The notes under the pieces were generated by a model that saw only the letters and a program-made list of their open reading frames with translations, searched no databases and had not been told where the DNA came from. This document shows positions 35,841-48,090 of a DNA stretch of 64,000 nucleotides, one piece after another. The position numbers and the translations under genes are program-made. The DNA lies in the NCBI GenBank assembly GCA_026874595.1, contig CM049322.1, positions 36,940,340 through 37,004,339 on the forward strand, in the 5' to 3' direction. This DNA comes from Sipunculus nudus (taxonomy: Eukaryota; Annelida; Sipuncula; Golfingiida; Sipunculidae). Numbering within the stretch: the stretch's first letter is position 1; each line of letters begins with the position of its first letter.

Positions 35841-36982
35841 ACCTTTCATTGTCTGTGACACATTTCAAATATATTATAACTGTAAGTATAAGGTTAAAAA
35901 AATAAGGTATTACGTTTCCAGTTTAGGTTAATTCTAAACAAGATTTAGAAATAAATATGATATTTCATAGTGAACTCAGAAATGGAACCAGAGTCTTTAA
36001 TCCTGATCATTAATATATTTCCCTTTCAATGTATAAATATTATTATAATATATAATTAATATATATAATATTATATATATTATAATATATTGACTAACAG
36101 TGGGATAATTACATTGACCATCGGACTTTGTTATATTTTGGTGGAGGATATATACTTCCATCCGCCAGTATAGACGCCCCTGCGGACAAGACAGGCACGT
36201 TGGTTTCCGGAGTGAGAACAAGTGAACAACACGCAAACTATAGACCCCTATCCGGCCATGCATAAACGGCGACACCAATAATTTAGACCTATTAGTTATG
36301 ACTTGTTACATTAGAAATCAATACTTAAGTCAACGAACTTACTGAATTTCATTTTCCAAAACAAGTTACAGAAGTGTCTGTGTGTATTGTGTCTCACACT
36401 CAGAGACTGCACCGTTTAACCAACCGTTAAAAACAGTTACATATATGTTTCTGTGATCTAACGTTATCTTTGACTATACTGGCGGGATCAATGTTTAAGA
36501 GAAATGTACATGAACCAGCGTACAGGTATTTACAAGGTGAGCGGCGGTGTACGCATCGCTTTCATAGCATTATAATGAGGAGTATTTGATATTCATTCGA
36601 AGGACAAGCATGATATCGCCGCTTGAAGTTAAGTATACGTAAAATTTTACCGACCGTTGGTTTGTCCGGGATTTGAACATTAAGCTTAAACAAGCCTTTA
36701 TTTTGACCTGATTTGACAGTTGGAAGTACGGAATGTGTCACTTACGTGCTAGACGCTGACGCGCCGGGCGTGCGGGGGGGGGGGGGGACTGGTACAAGCT
36801 AACCAGTTCTTGACTACTATGAACGGTATGCTTGTTTGTTCAATAAACATTTAGATGGGTATACAAATACCAAGTGAAGGCTACCGACCAGTGGAACAAA
36901 TAGAGTCGCACATCTGGAGTGCAGTATTTTGAACTACAAAGTTAATCCAGGGTCGTGAACTGTTTGTGCATCTTGTTTGCAT
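35841..36982. other. unassigned intergenic DNA
   Basis: No supported gene. Contains a G12 run near 36775-36787. Confidence 0.5.
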
Positions 36983-37055
36983 AGATCTCCCTCAAGCCGA
37001 TAAAATATGACTCAGCAGAGATCTACCTCAAGCCGATAAAATATGACTCAGCAGA
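36983..37055. repeat. two-copy 36-bp tandem duplication
   Basis: AGATCTCCCTCAAGCCGATA and the following AAATATGACTCAGC are repeated immediately with one mismatch. Confidence 0.9.
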
Positions 37056-37082
37056 ATCCTCTGCAACTATGACAAGGCTCCG

Positions 37083-37130
37083 CTGGTCGTTTCTACTAAA
37101 AACTGACTCTCCCAGTTAGGAACTGTACAC
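37083..37130 (+). repeat. family G fragment
   Basis: CTGGTCGTTTCTACTAAAAA and CCAGTTAGGAAC resemble the left end of the family G repeats at 2870 and 40229. Confidence 0.4.
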
Positions 37131-37934
37131 ACTCCTCAAGTAGCGCTCATACACTAAAGTCGTTCCAGATCTCCTTTGCTTTAACCGCTGCTTTGTATAG
37201 CAAGATACTCCGGGTCTCACCACCAGGGCTCGCTCAGGGCAAGCATTCGTAATCAGACCAATGAGAGCGTGGTATCGCATTGTGCATCCAACTTTTAAAT
37301 CCGCGGCACCCGCTTTCGTTTCTATAATTCGTGGCTCTGTGTCATACCCGGTGTCATCAGACCATGGATCGAGAGCTACTCTCATATGTTTAATTTTATA
37401 TATTATGCTAATTGGATATGTATTTTTCTCCTTGCAGTTCTTGTGTAGAGTGGGCCATATGGGAATGTCGACGCTGATTGGATCTTCCTAAACAAAGTCC
37501 AGTGGAAAATGAAATAGTCGAAACGAACTGAGACAGAACTAAGGATCCCCTACTGAAGTATTTAATAAAAAAGTGGGCACCGATTGGGATTCGAACTGGA
37601 AAATCTAGGCATTCCTAGGCAACAAAGAGCAAAACAGCAAACAGAGTTAAAGATAAAAGATTTTGGAAACAAATATTTTAATCGAGTTTTTTTTCTTGAT
37701 GATCTAAAATAATCTTTTCAATTGAAAATTAAGTAAATTTTCTCCATTGTTGAAATACAGGATACATATTCCGTGTCAGAGAGCGTTGTGGAATGGCCTA
37801 GAACTTCGCACGGGGACCGTTATCTGCCGTATAGATTGACCCGATATTCGACTGAAGTATCCTGAATCATTTGAAATCGGGCGGAAGAATAGCATTGACT
37901 AGAAAAAGATGTGCAATCAGATAAATGCTTATGT
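37131..37934. other. unassigned DNA upstream of the glycosyltransferase gene
   Basis: No coding feature. A tRNA B-box-like GGATTCGAACTGG string is at about 37589-37601, but no tRNA cloverleaf can be formed. Confidence 0.45.
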
Positions 37935-37953
37935 CACGTGACATATGACGTCA
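37935..37953. promoter_or_regulatory. E-box and full CRE palindrome upstream of the GT92 gene
   Basis: CACGTG (37935-37940) and the complete cAMP-response element palindrome TGACGTCA (37946-37953) lie 130 to 150 bp upstream of the start codon. No TATA box is obvious. The motifs are seen directly. Regulation by bHLH or CREB/ATF-type factors is inference. Confidence 0.35.
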
Positions 37954-38082
37954 ACCCAAGCGATATGATAGGCTTTTGGTCCTGGTTGTTTTTTTTCAAA
38001 CTAGACTCTTGTGTGTATTTTAAGTCGATGTTCGAAAGAAAGAGCTGATATAACCTTACAGGGGAATAACAAAATATCCAAA

Positions 38083-40212
38083 ATGACGCAACGAAGGTTG
38101 ATACGCATGCATTCATTCCTTATGCGGTTAAGAACTCGAAACCTGCTGCCAACTGTTTTAATCTTGGCTTGGGTCTTTATACTGATCCCGCTCGTATTTC
38201 TGAAAGAATACTACAAACACGAAGGTATCGTTAAATCCCTCGTCGGTACTATAAAGAATCGGCAGGGGACTTCAAGGGAGGAGATGGAGCACTCCCGTGA
38301 GGACGACATGCAGCGCCACCTGTTGGAAGATGAAGATTCTCATCTGGCGCAGAAGTGGTGCTCGGAGGTAAAATATGCGCATGGCTAATTTAAAGTAGAC
38401 CTGGGCAAACGCATTTAATTGAAAGTAAACCCGAAATCAATCTGAAATTAATAATGCTAGATCTAATTTTAAACCTTGCACCACTTTTTTTTAGACGGTA
38501 TATGTATGTATGAAATGTCAAATTATTTAAATTTCCAAAAGATAGTTTCATATAAACAGAATTTTAAAAAGTGTGCTATATACACCATTATTTCGTCCAT
38601 AGGCCACATACTGTCTTTTCTAACAGTAGGCACTCTCCGTATAATTTTTCAGAGTTTACACTGTAAAATAAAAAATAAAGGAAAAGGGGACTTTTTGTGA
38701 TATGAGCCAAGATCCACTCTAATCAAAACACTAATATTAGTTCTCTTTTAAGAAGAAGAATTTCATTTAATTTAAAACAAACTACACAATTACTTGAATC
38801 TGACAAACCACCGGCATTTTAGGAGAACAAAACATCAGAACTTTGAAGATATTTTATTCTTTTCGCATTTTTCATACAGTTCGAGTTTTCTCATACACCA
38901 GTACACCAAGGTTGACCAAAGTTTTCTTGCTTTATGAATACACATTATTTTATTTATGAATATATATTTCTTTTGTTTTTAGGTGCTAAAACTGCCAACC
39001 ACTGTGCCGTCGGATACCTTTCAACATGTCGGCGGGTCAGATATGTACGTATATTCTGCTTATCAAGACCGACGCGGTGGGAACAATATTATTCGTCTCA
39101 TAGGCATCGCTCCAATAGATCCTGGCACATTCTATTGTGAATTCACGTACTCTGACCGGAAGGTACTAAGTACGCGTGCGCAAAATGTTCTAACTTCCGT
39201 CGACCTTGAACTTCACAAAGATTTCTTGTATAAACCTTACTTAATTTATTGCAATGAGACTCGGTCTCGTGATGTGGCGTTTGTCTCCATAACAACCAAA
39301 CATTGTGTCGTGCCTAGTAATATCCTCAAGGTAAAGGTCATACCAGATTTATCTGAAAGTGATATTGAGGACAGTATGGCAGTGTGCTTGAGGACACTGC
39401 ATCATATTCACTCGCCTTATTCGATAATAGAATTTATGGAACTTCAAAGATATTTGGGGGTAAACCATGTTTATGCCTATGGGGCTGAAAATGTATCACC
39501 GGATGTGGAGGCGGTACTAGATTATTACACCAAAGCTGGAACTCTAACAATATATTCTTGGAATCTACCTGTGAAAAATTCACCAGTATTTGACAGCCCC
39601 GGCGAAATAGCTATACACGGTCAGCACGCCTTGAATAACGATTGTTTGTATAGACATATGGATACGCATCGTTTGCTTTTCATGCACGACATGGACGAAT
39701 ATTTTATCCCGCGTTCACCGCATGTGAAAACGTCACGTGACCTTTTAAGGTTACTGCATACCACTCCCGCATTCAAGGGACCTTTCGCAAGTTATTTTTT
39801 CTTAAATTGCTATTTTTGTTTAGATAAAGAAGACTTACAATCTAGCACACCACAACTAGTAACACTGAACAAACAAACCCGCCATATTTGCCTCAAACCG
39901 GAAATGGAGAGGGCATGGCGGGAAAATCCCAAAGCCCATCATATTGAAGGTGGGCGGAAAGCGGCCAAAAAGGCGCTAGTGTATCCGTTACGAACAGTTC
40001 AGATGGGCGTCCATGGCGTCATAGAGGCGTTGCCAGGTTACAGTCGAGAGGTCAAGGTCGGTACGTATTATGCGGTGATGCACCACTACAAAAGACCGGT
40101 TGATATACCTTGCGAAACCGTAGATACGACTGTGGTGGATAAGTATTCCAACATTTTAAAAACTAACGTTAATCAGGTTTGTGAAATATTGAATATGGAG
40201 CTCATACCCTAG
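38083..40212 (+). CDS. glycosyltransferase family 92 protein (two exons, 504 aa)
   Basis: Join of 38083-38367 and 38983-40212. The intron of 615 bp has GT (GGAG|GTAAAA) and AG (TTGTTTTTAG) and falls between codons (phase 0). The ATG at 38083 is the first in frame after an in-frame stop at 38002-38004, with A at -3. Residues 21-40 form one hydrophobic segment after a basic N-terminus, so a type II Golgi membrane protein with a short stem is predicted. The GT92 (DUF23) domain runs from about residue 225. SMAVCLRTLH, then EFMELQRYLGVNHVYAYG, match the family start. HDMDEYFIP (about 330-338) is the acidic DxD-like metal/nucleotide-sugar motif, and a C-terminal MHHYKRP is typical. Sequons N-E-T (186) and N-V-S (265) are present. 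In nematodes a family member adds galactose to core fucose. The donor and acceptor here are unknown. The reading frame is intact. Confidence 0.85.
38368..38982 (+). other. intron of the GT92 gene
   Basis: Phase-0 GT-AG intron, AT-rich, with a pyrimidine-rich acceptor. A 74-codon open frame inside (38476-38700) has no features of a gene. Confidence 0.8.
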
Positions 40213-40228
40213 TACAGACAACATGCCA

Positions 40229-40385
40229 CCAGAGGTCGTTTCTACTAAATCCGAACAACTTCCAGTAAGGCAATGTTGGACGGTCGGGGAGACTTGCTTC
40301 AACTGTCAGATTTTAAACTCAAAATCTGTTACATTTGAACGACATGCCTTCTGTTTAAATTTCACATGCGCATGCGTGCATAACT
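40229..40385 (+). repeat. family G repeat in the GT92 3' UTR
   Basis: Begins 17 nt after the stop codon (CCACCAGAGGTCGTTTCTAC) and matches 2870-3020 block by block. It is probably transcribed as 3' UTR. Short open frames through it are not called. Confidence 0.65.
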
Positions 40386-40424
40386 TATCATTCGGTGAAG
40401 CCCTAACACCTATAATTATGTAAT

Positions 40425-40600
40425 ATGCCTTGAAACAATTCTTTTTCAATGTGCTTTAATGGACTTCATTGCCATCTTCACTACATTTATACCTAAGCCA
40501 TCTGTGTATGTAGAATCCCCGGTGCATTATTGGCGGCAGATTTTGACGCCCACAAACCATAGCCAGCAGAGTCCCATACTTGTGAGTCCGATTCTGCGCA
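40425..40600 (+). repeat. repeat shared with 5280-5460
   Basis: CTTCACTACATTTATACC, GGTGCATTATTGG and GATTCTGCGCAGT follow in the same order as near 5345-5460. The 122-codon open frame covering 40459-40827 overlaps this and has no domain. Confidence 0.4.
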
Positions 40601-40694
40601 GTGGGTTTCAGACCAAAGGATTGCATGATTTTTTATGGATGAAGAACCAGAAACAGGCGATAGTATGTGAAAAGTCTCGTTACCATTATGTTCC

Positions 40695-40700
40695 AATAAA
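40695..40700 (+). terminator. candidate poly(A) signal AATAAA
   Basis: First AATAAA after the GT92 stop codon, about 480 nt downstream. It would give a 3' UTR of about 0.5 kb. Confidence 0.35.
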
Positions 40701-40827
40701 CGCGGTTCCCCCGACAATTGTGACATACTCAGTGCTGACTCAAGATAGTTTTACGGACAAATGGATAACTTCTTTCGTGGAAAGAGAACATAATTTCTCT
40801 TTGAATTCTCATTGTCGCACATTGTGA

Positions 40828-41121
40828 CTTTATACGTATTTTACTAAATGTTCTGCTTTGGGAAAAAGGTATGTACAGTGTTCCAACTTGAACAGCTGTT
40901 GACTGGTGACAACAAAATAGAAGCGCGGTCAACTTTTCCAGCCCAGAGGCGACACATATCGGCAGCATATAAAGACTATATTCTTGCCGGAGGCCCTATG
41001 TAGCTTGTATCCATTTTAGTTTAATCGAAAGCAAGAAGTCCGTAAGAACAGTCTGCACACGTAATCAGTAGGCGTAGTGCACAAAGATCGCTCTGTGGGA
41101 TATTTAATTTGGTTAGTCTAC

Positions 41122-41126
<5 letters not shown>
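40828..41126. other. unassigned intergenic DNA
   Basis: No supported feature. Confidence 0.5.

Positions 41127-41178
<52 letters not shown>
41127..41178. repeat. (TA)n microsatellite
   Basis: About 25 TA units followed by ACATACACACATACATACG. Confidence 0.95.
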
Positions 41179-41182
<4 letters not shown>

Positions 41183-41406
41183 CACACATACATACGTATG
41201 TCCGTATGCGTGCGTCACCAAGCGCACCACCCATACAAGTGAAATTAAGTTTCGTATGTGTATTTTAATTTGTATTATTTTTCTGATAGAAATTTATAAT
41301 ACCAATACATTGACACGCAGTTGATATATTAATTAATATTATTATAATTATTAATTGAACAAAGAAAGTTTTTTTCTTAACGTTAGCACTACAAAACATC
41401 ATTTTT

Positions 41407-42482
41407 ATACGCCCGTAATATGACGGGAGTATTATGGTATACTAGAATATACCCATATCAGTACCTGCATCCACACTAATTATGAGTAAGCACTGACATG
41501 GCGTGCGCGTTTGAAATGCACTGACACAAATTTGGCGAGGGTCGAGATGTTCCGCGTCCAAAATGGTCCCAACGATTTACCCGCAACACGATTCACTTGT
41601 GGCAAAATTGCCGATATGGGCAGTGGTGAGATGTTCCCGGTCTAAATTCGTCCCCGCGGTCAACCCACAACAACATTCATTTGTGTTGACCTAGCGGACT
41701 GCTTAGAAAAGGCCGACGCGTAGTGAATGTTTGGCAGACTATGTCAGGTTTGATTTGATTGGTTAGCGAGAGGAGATTCAGGACGACGTGGGCGCACTAT
41801 GTGAGAATGGCCATGGCACAGCGCAGGTATTAAACCCATAATATTTTTATCGATTTTGAGGCCATTTCTTTACCAAACGCCTAAAAAAATATAAACTCGT
41901 TCTTCCCCGGACCAAGATGCACCCTCCCACGAAGTTTGACGACCGTGCGATCCCTAGCGTGCGAATGAATCCGGACAGACAGACAAACAGATTCCCGTGA
42001 ATTATAGTATGATGAATACCCATCGTCCGTCCGTTAACTTTTAGTTTCGCCGCGATAACTTACAGGGGCTTTGATGGATTTTCACGAAACTCGCCATAAC
42101 TACTTACCAACAGTTTATCTCGCCTAAGTTCGATTTTGGGCAACATCCACGCACATTTAATGAGGTCTTGGGTCACTAGGCTACTTTGTGGTGTCGCCGC
42201 GATAACTTATGAAGAATATGAAGGATTTTGATAAAACTCATCATAAATATTAATCAGTGAAATAACTCGCCTCAGTTCGATTTTCAGCAAAATCTATGCA
42301 TATTTTACGAGGCTTGAGGTCGCACGCTTGGGGGCACTTTGGTGACTTACCCTATATCCTATGGTTTTTTTTTATGAAACTCATTATACATATTTACCAA
42401 TAGTTTCTCACCTGAATTACCTTCTAATCAAAATTCACACATTTAATGAGGTCAGAGGTCACGAGATATACGACGGGCGTAT
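41407..42482 (+). mobile_element. family B element, copy 2 (longer form)
   Basis: Begins ATACGCCCGTAATATGACGG and ends ATACGACGGGCGTAT, the same termini as copy 1. The right 460 bp aligns with copy 1 (GCGATAACTTA, TTGATGGATTTTCACGAAAC, GTCAGAGGTCAC). The left 600 bp is extra and includes a hAT-MITE end near 41713-41732, so it may be a nested or composite insertion. Confidence 0.65.
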
Positions 42483-42522
42483 TATGCACGTTTGCAAGTT
42501 GTAAGACCATTTTCGAATTTAA

Positions 42523-43490
42523 GGGCCTCGCTTGAAAAGCGGTGCCCTATAGTGATCACCGTGTCCGTACGTCCGTCAATGCCGCTTTGTTTCACGCGCG
42601 ATATCTCAACAAGAACATGCTTGATCTTTCAGACCTTTCGGAATTCCAATATGGCCGCCAGAGCACAATTGGTGATTTTCTTTCGATCGCGATATTTCAG
42701 CAAGATCAAGCTTGATCTGTCTCATATTTAGAGGGATGATTGGTACCTATGAAGGCTCAAGAACTGTCGAATTACAGACCTGTCGGAATTCCAATATGGT
42801 CGCAAGAGCACAATCGGTGATTTTCTTTCTCGCATGATGTCTCCACAAGATCATGTTTGATCGTTCTCAACTACACAGGGATGATTGATCCCTATTAGGA
42901 CTCAGTCCCTCTCAAAGTACAGAACTGACCAAAATCCAATATGGCGGCCAGACCTAAAACGGAGAATTTCTGCGCAAACATTTTCACAAAGGGAGTACCT
43001 TTGATCTTTTTTTTCAAATTCACAGGGATGATTGGTACCTATGAGGACTCCAATCCAATTGAATTACATACCCGCTCAGAATCAAATGTTCTCGCCAGAG
43101 GACGATCGGAGATTTTCTGACACGCACGTTATGACAAACAAATCACAATCGGAGATTGTCTGTCGCACAAATTTTCACAAATAGAATACCTTTGATCTTT
43201 GACAGGTTCATAGGTATGAATTGTCCCTATCGAATTACAGACAAGTCCCAAATCAAATATGGCCGCCAGAGTACAATCGGTAATGTGTAACATTATTTCA
43301 AACATATATCCTGTAATATGATTTGGACCAGTAGGAATTTTGTTCCCTCATGCACATTGATTGTTTCTGTTGTTATCTGTATATTCATGTAAATACTTAA
43401 CTATAAACTAAACTTCTACCCATTGGTAACCTAATCCAGCACTACCAGAAATGCGGGGCCTTCTGAGGACTTTTGTTCGACCACATCTAC
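42523..43490 (+). mobile_element. family A element, copy 3
   Basis: Begins GGGCCTCGCTTGAAAAGCGG and CCCTATAGTGATCACCGTG and ends GCGGGGCCTTCTGAGGAC..CGACCACATCTA. It has about six units with GCGCGATATCTCAACAAGA and GGAATTCCAATATGG. It starts 40 bp after family B copy 2. Confidence 0.8.
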
Positions 43491-44460
43491 TTATTATTAT
43501 TATGAATAAAAATATACTAAAAACAAGATGAATCTAATATAATAGATACAAATACAATCCCACAGCAACTAACACTATAAAGAACCTTCTTTGTATACTT
43601 AATTATTGAAAATCATGTGGAGGATACGGATTACGCGTACAGACACGGACTACGGACTGCGTTGACGTGCTTAAGGTAAACCAGTACAGGCGCAATGTGC
43701 ATGTTTATGTAGGATGTATTGTTGTGAAAAATTATTTCTTGCGCGTCTTGCACGGGTTCGTTCATTTGTAATACACGTGCAAAAAAAACCTCCGTTACCT
43801 GTATGATAAAGATATATGTTTAGGTTAAAAACAAATGCATTATAAGATTTGAAAGTTTTAAGTGTCCGTGTTTATGGGTAACAGTTGTTGTTTGGACAGA
43901 TTTGTCTGATTGCGCTTCATATGCTGTGTGTGGACCGAAGCTGGTGGTCCTTATAACAGGTTGGTCGTTTTCAACTAGCAGCATTAACATGTGTTCATTA
44001 TCAAAGTTGGGTGATAGGCCTCGCATTATATGATAATAGAGCGTTCAGTAGGAAGAAACACTTGGGAATCTTGAAGACTCGGGCCACAACTTTTGGAGGG
44101 GTCACGTGGGATCTTGGAGCGTTCCAATTAAGGTGAGGGCATCTGTGTCAAACTTTAATGCTTTTTTTCCCCAGTGTAAATTATCTAAATGATAGTGGTA
44201 CACTCTGTCTCACTCTCATGGGATTTAGTAGGCAATTTACCGTATATGCTTTATTTATCAAACCGAGCTTAAAATAGTTTAGCATAAAACAAGAGCATAA
44301 AATAACAAAAGAATAAAAGCTTTATGACTTTGAGTAGTGATGCAATATGCTCATTTTCTTACATTGGAATTGAATAAAAATAAAACGCCGTGAAGAGCAT
44401 CAATAAATATTTAATACGCATGAAATGTCTCGAGAGTTAGAGATTTTGAGAGCAAATTCA
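43491..44460. other. unassigned intergenic DNA
   Basis: No supported gene. Confidence 0.5.
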
Positions 44461-44462
44461 CG

Positions 44463-44522
<60 letters not shown>
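44461..44522. repeat. (GA)n microsatellite
   Basis: About 30 GA units with one AA interruption at the left. Confidence 0.95.
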
Positions 44523-44525
<3 letters not shown>

Positions 44526-46203
44526 TCATCACATCCTTAATAAAGTGGTGGGTAAATTGATGGTCAGTGCAAGTTAAAGCCGCCTGTGTGCCTGATCGGG
44601 GCCGTGAATACACGACCCCGTAGGCACATATATTTTGCTCGTATGCCTGAGTCGTGGTACAAGCAGTACGGAGGATCGTACTGTAACGGTCACAAAATTT
44701 GTTGCATCGATGTCGTGGTAAACAGCCGATAATCTTAAAATAAGGCTACGAATGATAAATTGAAACAAAAGAATACATGTTAACTCGCACACCAAACACT
44801 ATGATAAAGAGTCATTTCCCTTTATTGCGTCCAAGATGGCTATCGTCCTGTAATGTGCAATGCTTGCATTCATGCCGTCAGAATTCCACAAAAGTGCGGA
44901 GGAATTTACCAATTGCCGAGTCAAAATGAATTTTTTTTTTCTCGCACAGGGTAGGTGTTGTTTTAAAATATATTTAAAAAGCTAACGATTGGTATGGATT
45001 GGTAGGGCATCAGGCGTAGCCAAAAATGAAAAAAAGTGCATCCCATCGAACGTTAAGGTGCTGTCCTCCTTGTAAGATGTACGCTACCAGGTGCCTTTCT
45101 TTATCCGCCCGCTGTAGCGGATGAATAATGAACAATGCAATCTAACCAACGAAATGACTCGAGTACACTTCCTCTTTGCGGCTTCCGAAACGCATTCCGA
45201 AACTGTTGCTAATATAGACCCAAGCGTTTAGCATTGACACGAGGGCATTGAGAATTTGACCAATTAAATAACGCCTTGTAAACCTGTCGGGTTTCTGGTG
45301 CACGTGTTTAGACAGGCTGTAAAATTAATATTGTTTACATTCTGTCCGCCTGATATGATTGGTAGTTGTTATTTTGGCCTGGACGCGTTCAATCTTGTTC
45401 GTTCTTTTTTAAAAATACACCAGAGCGGCTCGATGAAGCAAGGTGTCTGGTACCATAGCTTTTGGAGCCTTGCTGTCAACGAACTTCTGATGCTGCCTCG
45501 CATTTACAAGACGGTTAAAACATTTCTCGTTATTAACACATTTCATGAGGCAACCGGCCGATTTCAATGTAAACATTACAAAATAAGCAAGTTCATAACG
45601 TGTATGAAACTCTGAACGTCAACAGAGAAACCTATAAAAATATATCTGCAATGGACATTGCCCGCTATAGTAGCGACACCTATCGGCGACGGTTGACACT
45701 TAATGTTCCGGTCTGTTATCTGCCAAAGAAAGATCATGCATTTGTCAAATCATAAAAATAAAATTCAGTCATGTTTATTACAACAGGATTACAATTACTC
45801 AATATTCTCGGGTGGGTGGGAAGGTGGGGGATGGGGGAGGGGATGGATGCATACTCTTGTGGATACCTTGAAAACAAAATGCAGGCGGGGCTGGATTTCG
45901 CCGGTATAACGTTATACATAAGAAGGAATCCGTTGCTTTGTACTGTATGTGTAGAGACTTTTTTTTTCAAATTTTGGAGGTAAAATAGATAAAAAGGAAA
46001 TATTAACTAGACGCCGAGGGAGTTACGCAAACAAAATAATATCATTATCCGGCTTTATCGTGTTTATTTCAACAAATACAATAATTCATTATATATGCTG
46101 GATAAAATGCATGATCTCTTGTAAACACCTTAAAAACAAATAAATAAAACAAATGTGCATTTCCTTATATCAGGGATGGATTTCTACAGTATAATATCAT
46201 TTA
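44523..46203. other. unassigned intergenic DNA
   Basis: No confirmed gene. A 105-codon open frame at 45298-45615 (+) shows no recognisable domain and no convincing start or splice context. GTGGG-rich sequence lies at 45809-45843. Confidence 0.45.
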
Positions 46204-47178
46204 TAGTAAAACCTCACCTCACGTCCACAATCGGTTTAGCGACCCCCCCCCCCCCAAAAAAAAATAATCACTTATTACGGGTTCTGATTCTTGCTCTCTC
46301 TTTATATAAGACCTCTATAATGGTCACACTGTCATGGATGTCACAACGGATCATCACGGATCGGCCGCTAAGGACCATCCCTTGTGATCTGTTAATAATC
46401 CCTAGTGAACCGTAGGGAATCGAAGTGAGTCTGTGACTTTGTCCGTTGTCATCCGCCATGATCCCTGCTGATAGTTCTTGGTCCGTCAAACACCACGGGG
46501 TATTGAAATGTTAAAACTTCCGTGGCGCCTGGCACGTATACGCATGGATGAGCCAATCTATGGAAAGACCGCAACGCTACCGCCATTGGCTGTAACGCTA
46601 CCGTGCTTGTCAGTGCATCTTCCTTCTACTTCCATACATGATATGTCGTTGGTGGCTGTCATCCCTGGTTGGTCAGCGCCGGAGTACGGACTTTCTGGTT
46701 CTCGAGAGGATTGCGACACGACCAGTCGTGCGTGGCCGATCATGAGAATCCGTAGCACCTCCGTGAAAGCCCCTATACTCAGACCGCTCCATACCGTGGG
46801 AATCCATACTCGCTCCGCCGTTATCCGTATATTGTCCGTGACTGACCGTAGAAATCCCTCCCATACCCTGATGCTGCCGCAGTGAAACCGTATCAAAGCC
46901 GTGCCGACGCCCTCATAGACCGTGGGAATCCGTCCTTAAAAGCACGGTCGCCGTACTCAAACCGTGAAAAGCCTCCCCCCCCCATCCCCTGACTGCATGG
47001 GTGCGATCGATAAATGCCCGTTTCCCGAGGGGTGGTAAGTGAACAATCGAACTGGGACCCTCTGTCGAAGTCCGTTCCCTCATCCGTGACAGTGTGACCT
47101 ATGCTTTTGACAAGCACCTGGCAAATGCGACCACGTTATCGAGGTTTCGATGATGGTCGTAATATCGAGGCTTTACTG
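46204..47178. mobile_element. pogo/Tc1-supergroup MITE, 975 bp
   Basis: TA-flanked ends TAGTAAAACCTC and GAGGCTTTACTG form imperfect TIRs. The right subterminal region (GCGACCACGTTATCGAGGTT) is shared with the tiny element at 49928-50014. The interior holds many CCGT..AATCC and ATCATGACGGAT-like words. Open frames up to 135 codons on both strands are repeat-driven. No transposase motif is seen. Confidence 0.6.
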
Positions 47179-47939
47179 TATGTAAAAGCTTTGCTTTTTT
47201 TTCCATTTTGTTACTCTGGAGAGTAACATCAAAAGTAGAGGTGAAACTGTAAATTAAGAAAAAACAGAAATTAGAAGCCGGGGGGATACGTCGTAACAGC
47301 TGCTTTAATTTGAACACCAACAGGTAAACCAGACGGACTCTTTTGCTCTGACAAAAATGTCTATCGAGATGTTAATGCAGGGACCACCAGTGGAATATAA
47401 GTATCTGATTCGAGTATTTACGGCTGTGGTCGTACCTGATAATTTGAACTAAATTTACGACTGATTTAAACAAAAGAAAAATTGGGTTCTCTGGCACCTT
47501 TTTTAAAGAATAAGTGCGGGAGTGTGAACTTTTTACCTTTATATTATAAATTCTCGAAACAATTTTCATATGGTTAGGAGGGTTGGGGTGCCCGCCCCCC
47601 TTTTTTCAATCGCTGCAACCTTTATAACCCTTGGTTTTAGACCAAATTTGACGGCCTGGACGCCTCTTTTTTCCTTGGGACCCTTTTTCTCAACTCTGAA
47701 TCAGCCCCTGATGTAGAAGACTTGCAGCCCATGTATGTGGATTGTATATGGCTATATGTTCAAAATAACGAGATCATGTTAGTTTCGGAAGATAATCCAT
47801 ACTGCCATATTACCCGTCGTAGAGCTAGGTCAGGTTCGCTGGACTTGTGCGGGACGAGGCGAGTTGACATGGGCCGAGTTCATTTGTGGTCCAAGTTGAC
47901 AATGGCTGAGTAAACTCGTTTCTGATAGATGGCGATAGA
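47179..47939. other. unassigned intergenic DNA
   Basis: No supported gene. Confidence 0.5.
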
Positions 47940-48090
47940 TTTGTTGGGAAATATGGAAAATTACCCCCTTAGGACACACCTATCATCGTTCTCAATAAGT
48001 CAGGACCAAAAACGAGCATTTCCGAGGTGTGGCCATGGAGGAGTTGCGTGCCAGCGGTAGAGTGTAGACGCCTTCAATTAAAATATAGAT
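47940..48090 (+). repeat. dispersed repeat family F, copy 3
   Basis: GAAATATGGAAAATTACCCC, CTTAGGACACAC, CATTTCCGAGGTGTGGCCA and GTTGCGTGCC match copies 1 and 2. Confidence 0.6.

Noticed and set aside
37580-37625. Possible tRNA on the minus strand (GTTCGAATCCCA string)
   Set aside because: T-stem and acceptor stem do not pair and no A-box or D-arm lies at the right distance. At most a decayed SINE fragment.
38476-38700. 74-codon frame as an alternative exon of the GT92 gene
   Set aside because: It lies within a clean GT-AG intron that joins exons in phase and shows no homology to the family.
46478-46896. 135- and 112-codon frames on opposite strands
   Set aside because: Both lie inside the TIR-bounded 975-bp MITE, follow its internal repeats and show no transposase motif.
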